Shown piece after piece: positions 38,510 to 53,120 of a stretch of 64,000 bases of DNA. Below the pieces are notes generated by a model. That model did no database searches and was not told where the DNA came from. It was given only the letters and a program-made list of their open reading frames with translations. Both the position numbers and the translations under genes were made by a program. Source of the stretch: Auanema rhodensis (taxonomy: Eukaryota; Nematoda; Chromadorea; Rhabditida; Rhabditidae); the NCBI GenBank assembly GCA_964057225.1, contig OZ059895.1, forward strand, positions 11,284,001 through 11,348,000, in the 5' to 3' direction. How positions within the stretch are numbered: the first letter of the stretch is position 1; the number at the start of each line of letters is the position of its first letter.

Positions 38510-40894
38510 ATGTTTTCAATTTTCAAGCAGTTTTACTCAGATAGCTTAACCCAAGGCAGCAAATTATCTTCAATATTATTTCTATCTTACAGTTATAAAC
38601 CAATAGTTAATGAACCATCATCTTACCTTTACTGTTTCTATCTATTTCCTATCGAAAGCAACTTTGTTCAAACACTATACAACTGTGAAACCTTTTTTAA
38701 TTTCTTGTATTTGGAGCTCATAAGATTTGATATCATCGAGGGATCCAGATAGAACGTGGAAAATTACATAACTAACATGAAATTGGGAAAAAATTATAAC
38801 GAGGATAAGTATGTAAATCATTGAATATCAGATATTTTTGCTTACAACTATACCACGTTGTAAGTACGCCATGCCGCTGATTTTCAATTTTAACTCTTTT
38901 TTAACAAATGTTTTCAATTTTCAAGCAGTTTTACTTAGATAGCTCAACCCAAGGCAGCAAATTATCTTCAATCTTATTTCTATCTTACAGATATAAACCA
39001 GTAGTTAATGAACCATCATCTTACCTTTACTATTTCTATCTATTTCCTATCGAAACCAACTTTGTTCAAAAACTATACAACTGTGAAACCTTTTTTAATT
39101 TCTAGTATTTGGAGCTCATAAGTTTTGATATCATCGAGGGATCCAGATAGAACGTGGAAAATTACATAACTAACATGAAATTGGAAAAAACTATAACGAG
39201 GATAAGTATGTGAATCATTGAATATCAGATATTTTTGCTTAGGACCATACCACGTTGAAAGTACGCCATGTCGCTGATTTTCAATTTTAACTCTTTTGTA
39301 ACGAATGTTTTCAATTTTCAAGCAGTTTTACTCAGATAGCTTAACCCAAGGCAGCAAATTATCTTCAATATTATTTCTATCTTACAGTTATAAACGAATA
39401 GTTAATGAACCATCATCTTACCTTTACTGTTTCTATCTATTTCCTATCGAAAGCAACTTTGTTCAAACACTATACAACTGTGAAACCTTTTTTAATTTCT
39501 TGTATTTGGAGCTCAAAAGATTTGATATCATTGAGGGATCCAGATAGAACGTGGAAAATTACATAACTAACATGAAATTGGAAAAAACTATAACGAGGAT
39601 AAGTATGTGAATCATTGAATATCAGATATTTTTGCTTACAACTATACCACGTTGTAAGTACGCCATGCCGCTGATTTTCAATTTTAACTCTTTTTTAACA
39701 AATGTTTTCAATTTTCAAGCAGTTTTACTTAGATAGCTCAACCCAAGGCAGCAAATTATCTTCGATCTTATTTCTATCTTACAGATATAAACCAGTAGTT
39801 AATGAACCATCATCTTACCTTTACTATTTCTATCTATTTCCTATCGAAACCAACTTTGTTCAAAAACTATACAACTGTGAAACCTTTTTTAATTTCTTGT
39901 ATTTGGAGCTCATAAGTTTTGATATCATCGAGGGATCCAGATAGAACGTGGAAAATTACATAACTAACATGAAATTGGAAAAAACTATAACGAGGATAAG
40001 TATGTGAATCATTGAATATCAGATATTTTTGCTTAGGACCATACCACGTTGAAAGTACGCCATGTCGCTGATTTTCAATTTTAACTCTTTTGTAACGAAT
40101 GTTTTCAATTTTCAAGCAGTTTTACTCAGATAGCTTAACCCAAGGCAGCAAATTATCTTCAATATTATTTCTATCTTACAGTTATAAACGAATAGTTAAT
40201 GAACCATCATCTTACCTTTACTGTTTCTATCTATTTCCTATCGAAAGCAACTTTGTTCAAACACTATACAACTGTGAAACCTTTTTTAATTTCTTGTATT
40301 TGGAGCTCAAAAGATTTGATATCATTGAGGAATCCAGAAAGAACGTGGAAAATTACATAACTAACATGAAATTGGGAAAAAATTATAACGAGGATAAGTA
40401 TGTAAATCATTGAATATCAGATATTTTTGCTTACAACTATACCACGTTGTAAGTACGCCATGCCGCTGATTTTCAATTTTAACTCTTTTGTAACAAATGT
40501 TTTCAATTTTCAAGCAGTTTTACTCAGATAGCTTAACCCAAGGCAGCAAATTATCTTCAATATTAATTCTATCTTACAGTTATAAACGAATAGTTAATGA
40601 ACCATCATCTTACCTTTACTGTTTCTATCTATTTCCTATCGAAAGCAACTTTGTTCAAACACTATACAACTGTGAAACCTTTTTTAATTTCTTGTATTTG
40701 GAGCTCATAAGTTTTGATATCATCGAGGGATCCAGATAGAACGTGGAAAATTACATAACTAACATGAAATTGGAAAAAAACTATAACGAGGATAAGTATG
40801 TGAATCATTGAATATCAAATATTTTCGCTTAGGACCATACCACGTTGAAAGTACGCCATGCCGCTGATTTTCAATTTTAACTCTTTTGTAACAA
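38510..40894 (+). repeat. Second 6-monomer unit, simple copy (2,385 bp)
   Basis: Monomers at 38,510, 38,908, 39,305, 39,702, 40,099 and 40,497 match the preceding unit without the duplicated pair. The first four are offset by 3,179 bp from the expanded copy. A one-base A-run insertion lies near 40,773, and an in-frame TAG at 39,103-39,105 is private to this copy. Confidence 0.8.
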
Positions 40895-42485
40895 ATGTTT
40901 TCAATTTTCAAGCAGTTTTACTCAGATAGCTTAACCCAAGGCAGCAATTTATCTTCAATATTAATTCTATCTTACAGTTATAAACCAATAGTTAATGAAC
41001 CATCATCTTACCTTTACTGTTTCTATCTATTTCCTATCGAAAGCAACTTTGTTCAAACACTATACAACTGTGAAACCTTTTTTAATTTCTTGTATTTGGA
41101 GCTCATAAGATTTGATATCATCGAGGGATCCAGATAGAACGTGGAAAATTACATAACTAACATGAAATTGGGAAAAAATTATAACGAGGATAAGTATGTA
41201 AATCATTGAAAATCAGATATTTTTGCTTACAACTATACCACGTTGTAAGTACGCCATGCCGCTGATTTTTAATTTTAACTCTTTTTTAACAAATGTTTTC
41301 AATTTTCAAGCAGTTTTACTTAGATAGCTCAACCCAAGGCAGCAAATTATCTTCAATCTTATTTCTATCTTACAGATATAAACCAGTAGTTAATGAACCA
41401 TCATCTTACCTTTACTATTTCTATCTATTTCCTATCGAAACCAACTTTGTTCAAAAACTATACAACTGTGAAACCTTTTTTAATTTCTTGTATTTGGAGC
41501 TCATAAGTTTTGATATCATCGAGGGATCCAGATAGAACGTGGAAAATTACATAACTAACATGAAATTGGAAAAAACTATAACGAGGATAAGTATGTGAAT
41601 CATTGAATATCAGATATTTTTGCTTAGGACCATACCACGTTGAAAGTACGCCATGTCGCTGATTTTCAATTTTAACTCTTTTGTAACGAATGTTTTCAAT
41701 TTTCAAGCAGTTTTACTCAGATAGCTTAACCCAAGGCAGCAAATTATCTTCAATATTATTTCTATCTTACAGTTATAAACGAATAGTTAATGAACCATCA
41801 TCTTACCTTTACTGTTTCTATCTATTTCCTATCGAAAGCAACTTTGTTCAAACACTATACAACTGTGAAACCTTTTTTAATTTCTTGTATTTGGAGCTCA
41901 AAAGATTTGATATCATTGAGGGATCCAGATAGAACGTGGAAAATTACATAACTAACATGAAATTGGGAAAAAATTATAACGAGGATAAGTATGTAAATCA
42001 TTGAATATCAGATATTTTTGCTTACAACTATACCACGTTGTAAGTACGCCATGCCGCTGATTTTCAATTTTAACTCTTTTGTAACGAATGTTTTCAATTT
42101 TCAAGCAGTTTTACTCAGATAGCTTAACCCAAGGCAGCAAATTATCTTCAATATTATTTCTATCTTACAGTTATAAACGAATAGTTAATGAACCATCATC
42201 TTACCTTTACTGTTTCTATCTATTTCCTATCGAAAGCAACTTTGTTCAAACACTATACAACTGTGAAACCTTTTTTAATTTCTTGTATTTGGAGCTCATA
42301 AGATTTGATATCATCGAGGGATCCAGATAGAACGTGGAAAATTACATAACTAACATGAAATTGGGGAAAAATTATAACGAGGATAAGTATGTAAATCATT
42401 GAATATCAGATATTTTTGCTTACAACTATACCACGTTGTAAGTACGCCATGCCGCTGATTTTCAATTTTAACTCTTTTTTAACAA
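40895..42485 (+). repeat. Second 6-monomer unit, partial third copy, and transition
   Basis: Monomers at 40,895, 41,293 and 41,690 repeat those at 38,510, 38,908 and 39,305 at 2,385 bp. The order then breaks at 42,088. A T-for-C change (GATTTTTAATTTT near 41,266) is related to the later GATTTTTAATGTT seen near 51,792 and 56,563. Confidence 0.7.
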
Positions 42486-44076
42486 ATGTTTTCAATTTTC
42501 AAGCAGTTTTACTTAGATAGCTCAACCCAAGGCAGCAAATTATCTTCAATCTTATTTCTATCTTACAGATATAAACCAGTAGTTAATGAACCATCATCTT
42601 ACCTTTACTATTTCTATCTATTTTCTATCGAAACCAACTTTGTTCAAAAACTATACAACTGTGAAACCTTTTTTAATTTCTTGTATTTGGAGCTCTTAAG
42701 ATTTGATATCATTGAGGGATCCAGATAGAACATGGAAAATTACATAACTAACATGAAATTGGGAAAAAATTATAACGAGGATAAGTATGTAATTCATTGA
42801 ATATCAGATATTTTCGCTTAGGACCATACCACGTTGAAAGTACGCCATGCCGCTGATTTTCAATTTTAACTCTTTTGTAACGAATGTTTTCAATTTTCAA
42901 GCAGTTTTACTCAGATAGCTTAACCCAAGGCAGCAAATTATCTTCAATATTATTTTTATCTTACAGTTATAAACCAATAGTTAATGAACCATCATCTTAC
43001 ACTTACCATTTCTATCTATTTCATATCGAAACCAACTTTGTTCAAAAACTATACAACTGTGAAACCTTTTTTAATTTCTTGTATTTGGAGCTCTTAAGAT
43101 TTGATATCATTGAGGGATCCAGATAGAACGTGGAAAATTACATAACTAACATGAAATTGGGAAAAAATTATAACGAGGATAAGTATGTAAATCATTGAAT
43201 ATCAGATATTTTTGCTTACAACTATACCACGTTGTAAGTACGCCATGCCGCTGATTTTCAATTTTAACTCTTTTGTAACGAATGTTTTCAATTTTCAAGC
43301 AGTTTTACTCAGATAGCTTAACCCAAGGCAGCAAATTATCTTCAATATTGATTCTATCTTACAGTTATAAACGAATAGTTAATGAACCATCATCTTACCT
43401 TTACTGTTTCTATCTATTTCCTATCGAAAGCAACTTTGTTCAAACACTATACAACTGTGAAACCTTTTTTAATTTCTTGTATTTGGAGCTCATAAGATTT
43501 GATATCATTGAGGGATCCAGATAGAACGTGGAAAATTACGTAACTAACATGAAATTGGAAAAAACTATAACGAGGATAAGTATGTGAATCATTGAATATC
43601 AAATATTTTCGCTTAGGACCATACCACGTTGAAAGTACGCCATGCCGCTGATTTTCAATTTTAACTCTTTTGTAACAAATGTTTTCAATTTTCAAGCAGT
43701 TTTACTCAGATAGCTTAACCCAAGGCAGCAAATTATCTTCAATATTAATTCTATCTTACAGTTATAAACCAATAGTTAATGAACCATCATCTTACCTTTA
43801 CTGTTTCTATCTATTTCCTATCGAAAGCAACTTTGTTCAAACACTATACAACTGTGAAACCTTTTTTAATTTCTTGTATTTGGAGCTCATAAGATTTGAT
43901 ATCATCGAGGGATCCAGATAGAACGTGGAAAATTACATAACTAACATGAAATTGGGGAAAAATTATAACGAGGATAAGTATGTAAATCATTGAATATCAG
44001 ATATTTTTGCTTACAACTATACCACGTTGTAAGTACGCCATGCCGCTGATTTTCAATTTTAACTCTTTTTTAACAA
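42486..44076 (+). repeat. 4-monomer unit, copy 1 (1,591 bp)
   Basis: Monomers at 42,486, 42,884, 43,282 and 43,679 recur at 44,077, 44,475, 44,873 and 45,270. Marks include CACTTACCATTTC and ATTTCATATCGAAACC (first seen here) and ATATTGATTC in the third monomer. Confidence 0.8.
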
Positions 44077-45667
44077 ATGTTTTCAATTTTCAAGCAGTTT
44101 TACTCAGATAGCTTAACCCAAGGCAGCAAATTATCTTCAATATTAATTCTATCTTACAGATATAAACCAGTAGTTAATGAACCATCATCTTACCTTTACT
44201 ATTTCTATCTATTTTCTATCGAAACCAACTTTGTTCAAAAACTATACAACTGTGAAACCTTTTTTAATTTCTTGTATTTGGAGCTCTTAAGATTTGATAT
44301 CATTGAGGGATCCAGATAGAACATGGAAAATTACATAACTAACATGAAATTGGGAAAAAATTATAACGAGGATAAGTATGTAATTCATTGAATATCAGAT
44401 ATTTTCGCTTAGGACCATACCACGTTGAAAGTACGCCATGCCGCTGATTTTCAATTTTAACTCTTTTGTAACGAATGTTTTCAATTTTCAAGCAGTTTTA
44501 CTCAGATAGCTTAACCCAAGGCAGCAAATTATCTTCAATATTATTTTTATCTTACAGTTATAAACCAATAGTTAATGAACCATCATCTTACACTTACCAT
44601 TTCTATCTATTTCATATCGAAACCAACTTTGTTCAAAAACTATACGACTGTGAAACCTTTTTTAATTTCTTGTATTTGGAGCTCAAAAGATTTGATATCA
44701 TTGAGGGATCCAGATAGAACGTGGAAAATTACATAACTAACATGAAACTGGGAAAAAATTATAACGAGGATAAGTATGTAAATCATTGAATATCAGATAT
44801 TTTTGCTTACAACTATACCACGTTGTAAGTACGCCATGCCGCTGATTTTCAATTTTAACTCTTTTGTAACGAATGTTTTCAATTTTCAAGCAGTTTTACT
44901 CAGATAGCTTAACCCAAGGCAGCAAATTATCTTCAATATTGATTCTATCTTACAGTTATAAACGAATAGTTAATGAACCATCATCTTACCTTTACTGTTT
45001 CTATCTATTTCCTATCGAAAGCAACTTTGTTCAAACACTATACAACTGTGAAACCTTTTTTAATTTCTTGTATTTGGAGCTCATAAGATTTGATATCATT
45101 GAGGGATCCAGATAGAACGTGGAAAATTACGTAACTAACATGAAATTGGAAAAAACTATAACGAGGATAAGTATGTGAATCATTGAATATCAAATATTTT
45201 CGCTTAGGACCATACCACGTTGAAAGTACGCCATGCCGCTGATTTTCAATTTTAACTCTTTTGTAACAAATGTTTTCAATTTTCAAGCAGTTTTACTCAG
45301 ATAGCTTAACCCAAGGCAGCAAATTATCTTCAATATTAATTCTATCTTACAGTTATAAACCAATAGTTAATGAACCATCATCTTACCTTTACTGTTTCTA
45401 TCTATTTCCTATCGAAAGCAACTTTGTTCAAACACTATACAACTGTGAAACCTTTTTTAATTTCTTGTATTTGGAGCTCATAAGATTTGATATCATCGAG
45501 GGATCCAGATAGAACGTGGAAAATTACATAACTAACATGAAATTGGGGAAAAATTATAACGAGGATAAGTATGTAAATCATTGAATATCAGATATTTTTG
45601 CTTACAACTATACCACGTTGTAAGTACGCCATGCCGCTGATTTTCAATTTTAACTCTTTTTTAACAA
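44077..45667 (+). repeat. 4-monomer unit, copy 2 (1,591 bp)
   Basis: The order is the same as in the preceding unit. The first monomer is a hybrid, with a left part like the ATATTAATTC class and a right part like the TTTTCTATCGAAACC class. A small exchange tract is the likely cause. Confidence 0.8.
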
Positions 45668-45960
45668 ATGTTTTCAATTTTCAAGCAGTTTTACTTAGAT
45701 AGCTCAACCCAAGGCAGCAAATTATCTTCAATCTTATTTCTATCTTACAGATATAAACCAGTAGTTAATGAACCATCATCTTACCTTTACTATTTCTATC
45801 TATTTTCTATCGAAACCAACTTTGTTCAAAAACTATACAACTGTGAAACCTTTTTTAATTTCTTGTATTTGGAGCTCATAAGATTTGATATCATTTACAA
45901 CTATACCACGTTGTAAGTACGCCATGCCGCTGATTTTCAATTTTAACTCTTTTGTAACAA
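45668..45960 (+). repeat. Truncated monomer 1 (293 bp, 105-bp internal deletion)
   Basis: Bases corresponding to monomer positions 228-332 are missing. The junction GATATCAT|TTACAAC lies at about 45,894/45,895. The right end of the deletion is the left arm of the inverted repeat. There is at most a base or so of microhomology at the join. Confidence 0.9.
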
Positions 45961-47551
45961 ATGTTTTCAATTTTCAAGCAGCTTTACTTAGATAGCTCAA
46001 CCCAAGGCAGCAATTTATCTTCAATATTATTTCTATCTTACAGTTATAAACCAATAGTTAATGAACCATCATCTTACCCTTACCATCTCTATCTATTTCA
46101 TATCGAAACCAACTTTGTTCAAAAACTATACGACTGTGAAACCTTTTTTAATTTTTTGTATTTGGAGCTCAAAAGATTTGATATCATTGAGGGATCCAGA
46201 TAGAACGTGGAAAATTACATAACTAACATGAAATTGGGAAAAAATTATAACGAGGATAAGTATGTAATTCATTGAATATCAGATATTTTCGCTTAGGACC
46301 ATACCACGTTGAAAGTACGCCATGCCGCTGATTTTCAATTTTAACTCTTTTGTAACGAATGTTTTCAATTTTCAAGCAGTTTTACTCAGATAGCTTAACC
46401 CAAGGCAGCAAATTATCTTCAATATTATTTTTATCTTACAGTTATAAACCAATAGTTAATGAACCATCATCTTACACTTACCATTTCTATCTATTTCATA
46501 TCGAAACCAACTTTGTTCAAAAACTATACGACTGTGAAACCTTTTTTAATTTCTTGTATTTGGAGCTCAAAAGATTTGATATCATTGAGGGATCCAGATA
46601 GAACGTGGAAAATTACATAACTAACATGAAACTGGGAAAAAATTATAACGAGGATAAGTATGTAAATCATTGAATATCAGATATTTTTGCTTACAACTAT
46701 ACCACGTTGTAAGTACGCCATGCCGCTGATTTTCAATTTTAACTCTTTTGTAACGAATGTTTTCAATTTTCAAGCAGTTTTACTCAGATAGCTTAACCCA
46801 AGGCAGCAAATTATCTTCAATATTGATTCTATCTTACAGTTATAAACGAATAGTTAATGAACCATCATCTTACCTTTACTGTTTCTATCTATTTCCTATC
46901 GAAAGCAACTTTGTTCAAACACTATACAACTGTGAAACCTTTTTTAAATTCTTGTATTTGGAGCTCATAAGATTTGATATCATTGAGGGATCCAGATAGA
47001 ACGTGGAAAATTACGTAACTAACATGAAATTGGAAAAAACTATAACGAGGATAAGTATGTGAATCATTGAATATCAAATATTTTCGCTTAGGACCATACC
47101 ACGTTGAAAGTACGCCATGCCGCTGATTTTCAATTTTAACTCTTTTGTAACAAATGTTTTCAATTTTCAAGCAGTTTTACTCAGATAGCTTAACCCAAGG
47201 CAGCAAATTATCTTCAATATTAATTCTATCTTACAGTTATAAACCAATAGTTAATGAACCATCATCTTACCTTTACTGTTTCTATCTATTTCCTATCGAA
47301 AGCAACTTTGTTCAAACACTATACAACTGTGAAACCTTTTTTAATTTCTTGTATTTGGAGCTCATAAGATTTGATATCATCGAGGGATCCAGATAGAACG
47401 TGGAAAATTACATAACTAACATGAAATTGGGGAAAAATTATAACGAGGATAAGTATGTAAATCATTGAATATCAGATATTTTTGCTTACAACTATACCAC
47501 GTTGTAAGTACGCCATGCCGCTGATTTTCAATTTTAACTCTTTTTTAACAA
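45668..47551 (+). repeat. 4-monomer unit plus truncated monomer (1,884 bp)
   Basis: This stretch repeats at an offset of 1,884 bp, which equals one 1,591-bp unit plus one 293-bp monomer. It begins with the truncated monomer and continues at 45,961, 46,359, 46,757 and 47,154. The next truncated monomer follows at 47,552. Confidence 0.8.
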
Positions 47552-47844
47552 ATGTTTTCAATTTTCAAGCAGTTTTACTTAGATAGCTCAACCCAAGGCA
47601 GCAAATTATCTTCAATCTTATTTCTATCTTACAGATATAAACCAGTAGTTAATGAACCATCATCTTACCTTTACTATTTCTATCTATTTTCTATCGAAAC
47701 CAACTTTGTTCAAAAACTATACAACTGTGAAACCTTTTTTAATTTCTTGTATTTGGAGCTCATAAGATTTGATATCATTTACAACTATACCACGTTGTAA
47801 GTACGCCATGCCGCTGATTTTCAATTTTAACTCTTTTGTAACAA
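47552..47844 (+). repeat. Truncated monomer 2 (293 bp)
   Basis: This has the same deletion junction as the copy at 45,668, at about 47,778/47,779. The following monomer also begins with the same CAGCTTTACTTAG variant, so the deletion and its flank travelled together. Confidence 0.9.
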
Positions 47845-48349
47845 ATGTTTTCAATTTTCAAGCAGCTTTACTTAGATAGCTCAACCCAAGGCAGCAATTT
47901 ATCTTCAATATTATTTCTATCTTACAGTTATAAACCAATAGTTAATGAACCATCATCTTACCCTTACCATTTCTATCTATTTCATATCGAAACCAACTTT
48001 GTTCAAAAACTATACGACTGTGAAACCTTTTTTAATTTCTTGTATTTGGAGCTCAAAAGATTTGATATCATTGAGGGATCCAGATAGAACGTGGAAAATT
48101 ACATAACTAACATGAAATTGGAAAAAACTATAACGAGGATAACTATGTGAATCATTGAATATCAGATATTTTCGCTTAGGACCATACCACGTTGAAAGTA
48201 CGCCATGCCGCTGATTTTCAATTTTAACTCTTTTGTAACGAATGTTTTCAATTTTCAAGCAGTTTTACTCAGATAGCTTAACCCAAGGCAGCAAATTATC
48301 TTCAATATTATTTTTATCTTACAGTTATAAACCAATAGTTAATGAACCA
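47552..48349 (+). repeat. Partial 4-monomer unit at block end
   Basis: The truncated monomer and the monomer at 47,845 repeat 45,668 onward, then the order changes as the 12-monomer block begins. The 47,154-48,087 part also resembles 59,374-60,307 at an offset of 12,220 bp. Confidence 0.7.
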
Positions 48350-51300
48350 TCATCTTACCCTTACCATCTCTATCTATTTCATATCGAAACCAACTTTGTT
48401 CAAAAACTATACGACTGTGAAACCTTTTTTAATTTTTTGTATTTGGAGCTCAAAAGATTTGATATCATTGAGGGATCCAGATAGAACGTGGAAAATTACA
48501 TAACTAACATGAAATTGGGAAAAAATTATAACGAGGATAAGTATGTAAATCATTGAATATCAGATATTTTTGCTTACAACTATACCACGTTGTAAGTACG
48601 CCATGCCGCTGATTTTCAATTTTAACTCTTTTTTAACAAATGTTTTCAATTTTCAAGCAGTTTTACTTAGATAGCTCAACCCAAGGCAGCAAATTATCTT
48701 CGATCTTATTTCTATCTTACAGATATAAACCAGTAGTTAATGAACCATCATCTTACCTTTACTATTTCTATCTATTTCCTATCGAAACCAACTTTGTTCA
48801 AAAACTATACAACTGTGAAACCTTTTTTAATTTCTTGTATTTGGAGCTCATAAGTTTTGATATCATCGAGGGATCCAGATAGAACGTGGAAAATTACATA
48901 ACTAACATGAAATTGGAAAAAACTATAACGAGGATAAGTATGTGAATCATTGAATATCAGATATTTTCGCTTAGGACCATACCACGTTGAAAGTACGCCA
49001 TGCCGCTGATTTTCAATTTTAACTCTTTTGTAACAAATGTTTTCAATTTTCAAGCAGTTTTACTCAGATAGCTTAACCCAAGGCAGCAAATTATCTTCAA
49101 TATTATTTTTATCTTACAGTTATAAACCAATAGTTAATGAACCATCATCTTACCCTTACCATTTCTATCTATTTCATATCGAAACCAACTTTGTTCAAAA
49201 ACTATACGACTGTGAAACCTTTTTTAATTTCTTGTATTTGGAGCTCAAAAGATTTGATATCATTGAGGGATCCAGATAGAACGTGGAAAATTACATAACT
49301 AACATGAAATTGGGAAAAAATTATAACGAGGATAAGTATGTAAATCATTGAATATCAGATATTTTTGCTTACAACTATACCACGTTGTAAGTACGCCATG
49401 CCGCTGATTTTCAATTTTAACTCTTTTTTAACAAATGTTTTCAATTTTCAAGCAGTTTTACTTAGATAGCTCAACCCAAGGCAGCAAATTATCTTCGATC
49501 TTATTTCTATCTTACAGATATAAACCAGTAGTTAATGAACCATCATCTTACCTTTACTATTTCTATCTATTTCCTATCGAAACCAACTTTGTTCAAAAAC
49601 TATACAACTGTGAAACCTTTTTTAATTTCTTGTATTTGGAGCTCATAAGTTTTGATATCATCGAGGGATCCAGATAGAACGTGGAAAATTACATAACTAA
49701 CATGAAATTGGAAAAAACTATAACGAGGATAAGTATGTGAATCATTGAATATCAGATATTTTCGCTTAGGACCATACCACGTTGAAAGTACGCCATGCCG
49801 CTGATTTTCAATTTTAACTCTTTTGTAACAAATGTTTTCAATTTTCAAGCAGTTTTACTCAGATAGCTTAACCCAAGGCAGCAAATTATCTTCAATATTA
49901 TTTTTATCTTACAGTTATAAACCAATAGTTAATGAACCATCATCTTACCCTTACCATTTCTATCTATTTCATATCGAAACCAACTTTGTTCAAAAACTAT
50001 ACGACTGTGAAACCTTCTTTAATTTCTTGTATTTGGAGCTCAAAAGATTTGATATCATTGAGGGATCCAGATAGAACGTGGAAAATTACATAACTAACAT
50101 GAAATTGGGAAAAAATTATAACGAGGATAAGTATGTAAATCATTGAATATCAGATATTTTTGCTTACAACTATACCACGTTGTAAGTACGCCATGCCGCT
50201 GATTTTCAATTTTAACTCTTTTTTAACAAATGTTTTCAATTTTCAAGCAGTTTTACTTAGATAGCTCAACCCAAGGCAGCAAATTATCTTCGATCTTATT
50301 TCTATCTTACAGATATAAACCAGTAGTTAATGAACCATCATCTTACCTTTACTATTTCTATCTATTTCCTATCGAAACCAACTTTGTTCAAAAACTATAC
50401 AACTGTGAAACCTTTTTTAATTTCTTGTATTTGGAGCTCATAAGTTTTGATATCATCGAGGGATCCAGATAGAACGTGGAAAATTACATAACTAACATGA
50501 AATTGGAAAAAACTATAACGAGGATAAGTATGTGAATCATTGAATATCAGATATTTTTGCTTAGGACCATACCACGTTGAAAGTACGCCATGTCGCTGAT
50601 TTTCAATTTTAACTCTTTTGTAACAAATGTTTTCAATTTTCAAGCAGTTTTACTCAGATAGCTTAACCCAAGGCAGCAAATTATCTTCAATATTAATTCT
50701 ATCTTACAGTTATAAACGAATAGTTAATGAACCATCATCTTACCTTTACTGTTTCTATCTATTTCCTATCGAAAGCAACTTTGTTCAAACACTATACAAC
50801 TGTGAAACCTTTTTTAATTTCTTGTATTTGGAGCTCAAAAGATTTGATATCATTGAGGGATCCAGAAAGAACGTGGAAAATTACATAACTAACATGAAAT
50901 TGGGAAAAAATTATAACGAGGATAAGTATGTAAATCATTGAATATCAGATATTTTTGCTTACAACTATACCACGTTGTAAGTACGCCATGCCGCTGATTT
51001 TCAATTTTAACTCTTTTGTAACAAATGTTTTCAATTTTCAAGCAGTTTTACTCAGATAGCTTAACCCAAGGCAGCAAATTATCTTCAATATTAATTCTAT
51101 CTTACAGTTATAAACGAATAGTTAATGAACCATCATCTTACCTTTACTGTTTCTATCTATTTCCTATCGAAAGCAACTTTGTTCAAACACTATACAACTG
51201 TGAAACCTTTTTTAATTTCTTGTATTTGGAGCTCATAAGTTTTGATATCATCGAGGGATCCAGATAGAACGTGGAAAATTACATAACTAACATGAAATTG

Positions 51301-53120
51301 GAAAAAACTATAACGAGGATAAGTATGTGAATCATTGAATATCAAATATTTTCGCTTAGGACCATACCACGTTGAAAGTACGCCATGCCGCTGATTTTCA
51401 ATTTTAACTCTTTTGTAACAAATGTTTTCAATTTTCAAGCAGTTTTACTCAGATAGCTTAACCCAAGGCAGCAAATTATCTTCAATATTAATTCTATCTT
51501 ACAGTTATAAACCAATAGTTAATGAACCATCATCTTACCTTTACTGTTTCTATCTATTTCCTATCGAAAGCAACTTTGTTCAAACACTATACAACTGTGA
51601 AACCTTTTTTAATTTCTTGTATTTGGAGCTCATAAGATTTGATATCATCGAGGGATCCAGATAGAACGTGGAAAATTACATAACTAACATGAAATTGGGA
51701 AAAAATTATAACGAGGATAAGTATGTAAATCATTGAAAATCAGATATTTTTGCTTACAACTATACCACGTTGTAAGTACGCCATGCCGCTGATTTTTAAT
51801 GTTAACTCTTTTTTAACAAATGTTTTCAATTTTCAAGCAGTTTTACTTAGATAGCTCAACCCAAGGCAGCAAATTATCTTCAATCTTATTTCTATCTTAC
51901 AGATATAAACCAGTAGTTAATGAACCATCATCTTACCCTTACCATCTCTATCTATTTCATATCGAAACCAACTTTGTTCAAAAACTATACGACTGTGAAA
52001 CCTTTTTTAATTTTTTGTATTTGGAGCTCAAAAGATTTGATATCATTGAGGGATCCAGATAGAACGTGGAAAATTACATAACTAACATGAAATTGGGAAA
52101 AAATTATAACGAGGATAAGTATGTAAATCATTGAATATCAGATATTTTTGCTTACAACTATACCACGTTGTAAGTACGCCATGCCGCTGATTTTCAATTT
52201 TAACTCTTTTTTAACAAATGTTTTCAATTTTCAAGCAGTTTTACTTAGATAGCTCAACCCAAGGCAGCAAATTATCTTCGATCTTATTTCTATCTTACAG
52301 ATATAAACCAGTAGTTAATGAACCATCATCTTACCTTTACTATTTCTATCTATTTCCTATCGAAACCAACTTTGTTCAAAAACTATACAACTGTGAAACC
52401 TTTTTTAATTTCTTGTATTTGGAGCTCATAAGTTTTGATATCATCGAGGGATCCAGATAGAACGTGGAAAATTACATAACTAACATGAAATTGGAAAAAA
52501 CTATAACGAGGATAAGTATGTGAATCATTGAATATCAGATATTTTCGCTTAGGACCATACCACGTTGAAAGTACGCCATGCCGCTGATTTTCAATTTTAA
52601 CTCTTTTGTAACAAATGTTTTCAATTTTCAAGCAGTTTTACTCAGATAGCTTAACCCAAGGCAGCAAATTATCTTCAATATTATTTTTATCTTACAGTTA
52701 TAAACCAATAGTTAATGAACCATCATCTTACCCTTACCATTTCTATCTATTTCATATCGAAACCAACTTTGTTCAAAAACTATACGACTGTGAAACCTTT
52801 TTTAATTTCTTGTATTTGGAGCTCAAAAGATTTGATATCATTGAGGGATCCAGATAGAACGTGGAAAATTACATAACTAACATGAAATTGGGAAAAAATT
52901 ATAACGAGGATAAGTATGTAAATCATTGAATATCAGATATTTTTGCTTACAACTATACCACGTTGTAAGTACGCCATGCCGCTGATTTTCAATTTTAACT
53001 CTTTTTTAACAAATGTTTTCAATTTTCAAGCAGTTTTACTTAGATAGCTCAACCCAAGGCAGCAAATTATCTTCGATCTTATTTCTATCTTACAGATATA
53101 AACCAGTAGTTAATGAACCA
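48350..53120 (+). repeat. 12-monomer spacing, copy 1 (4,771 bp)
   Basis: Sequence from about 48,350 to 51,925 matches about 53,121-56,696 at an offset of 4,771 bp. Shared rare marks are CCTTCTTTAATT near 50,016 and 54,787, CCAGAAAGAAC near 50,864 and 55,635, and GATTTTTAATGTT near 51,792 and 56,563. The monomers at 48,640, 49,435 and 50,230 form a 795-bp dimer run with those at 49,037 and 49,832. Confidence 0.8.
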
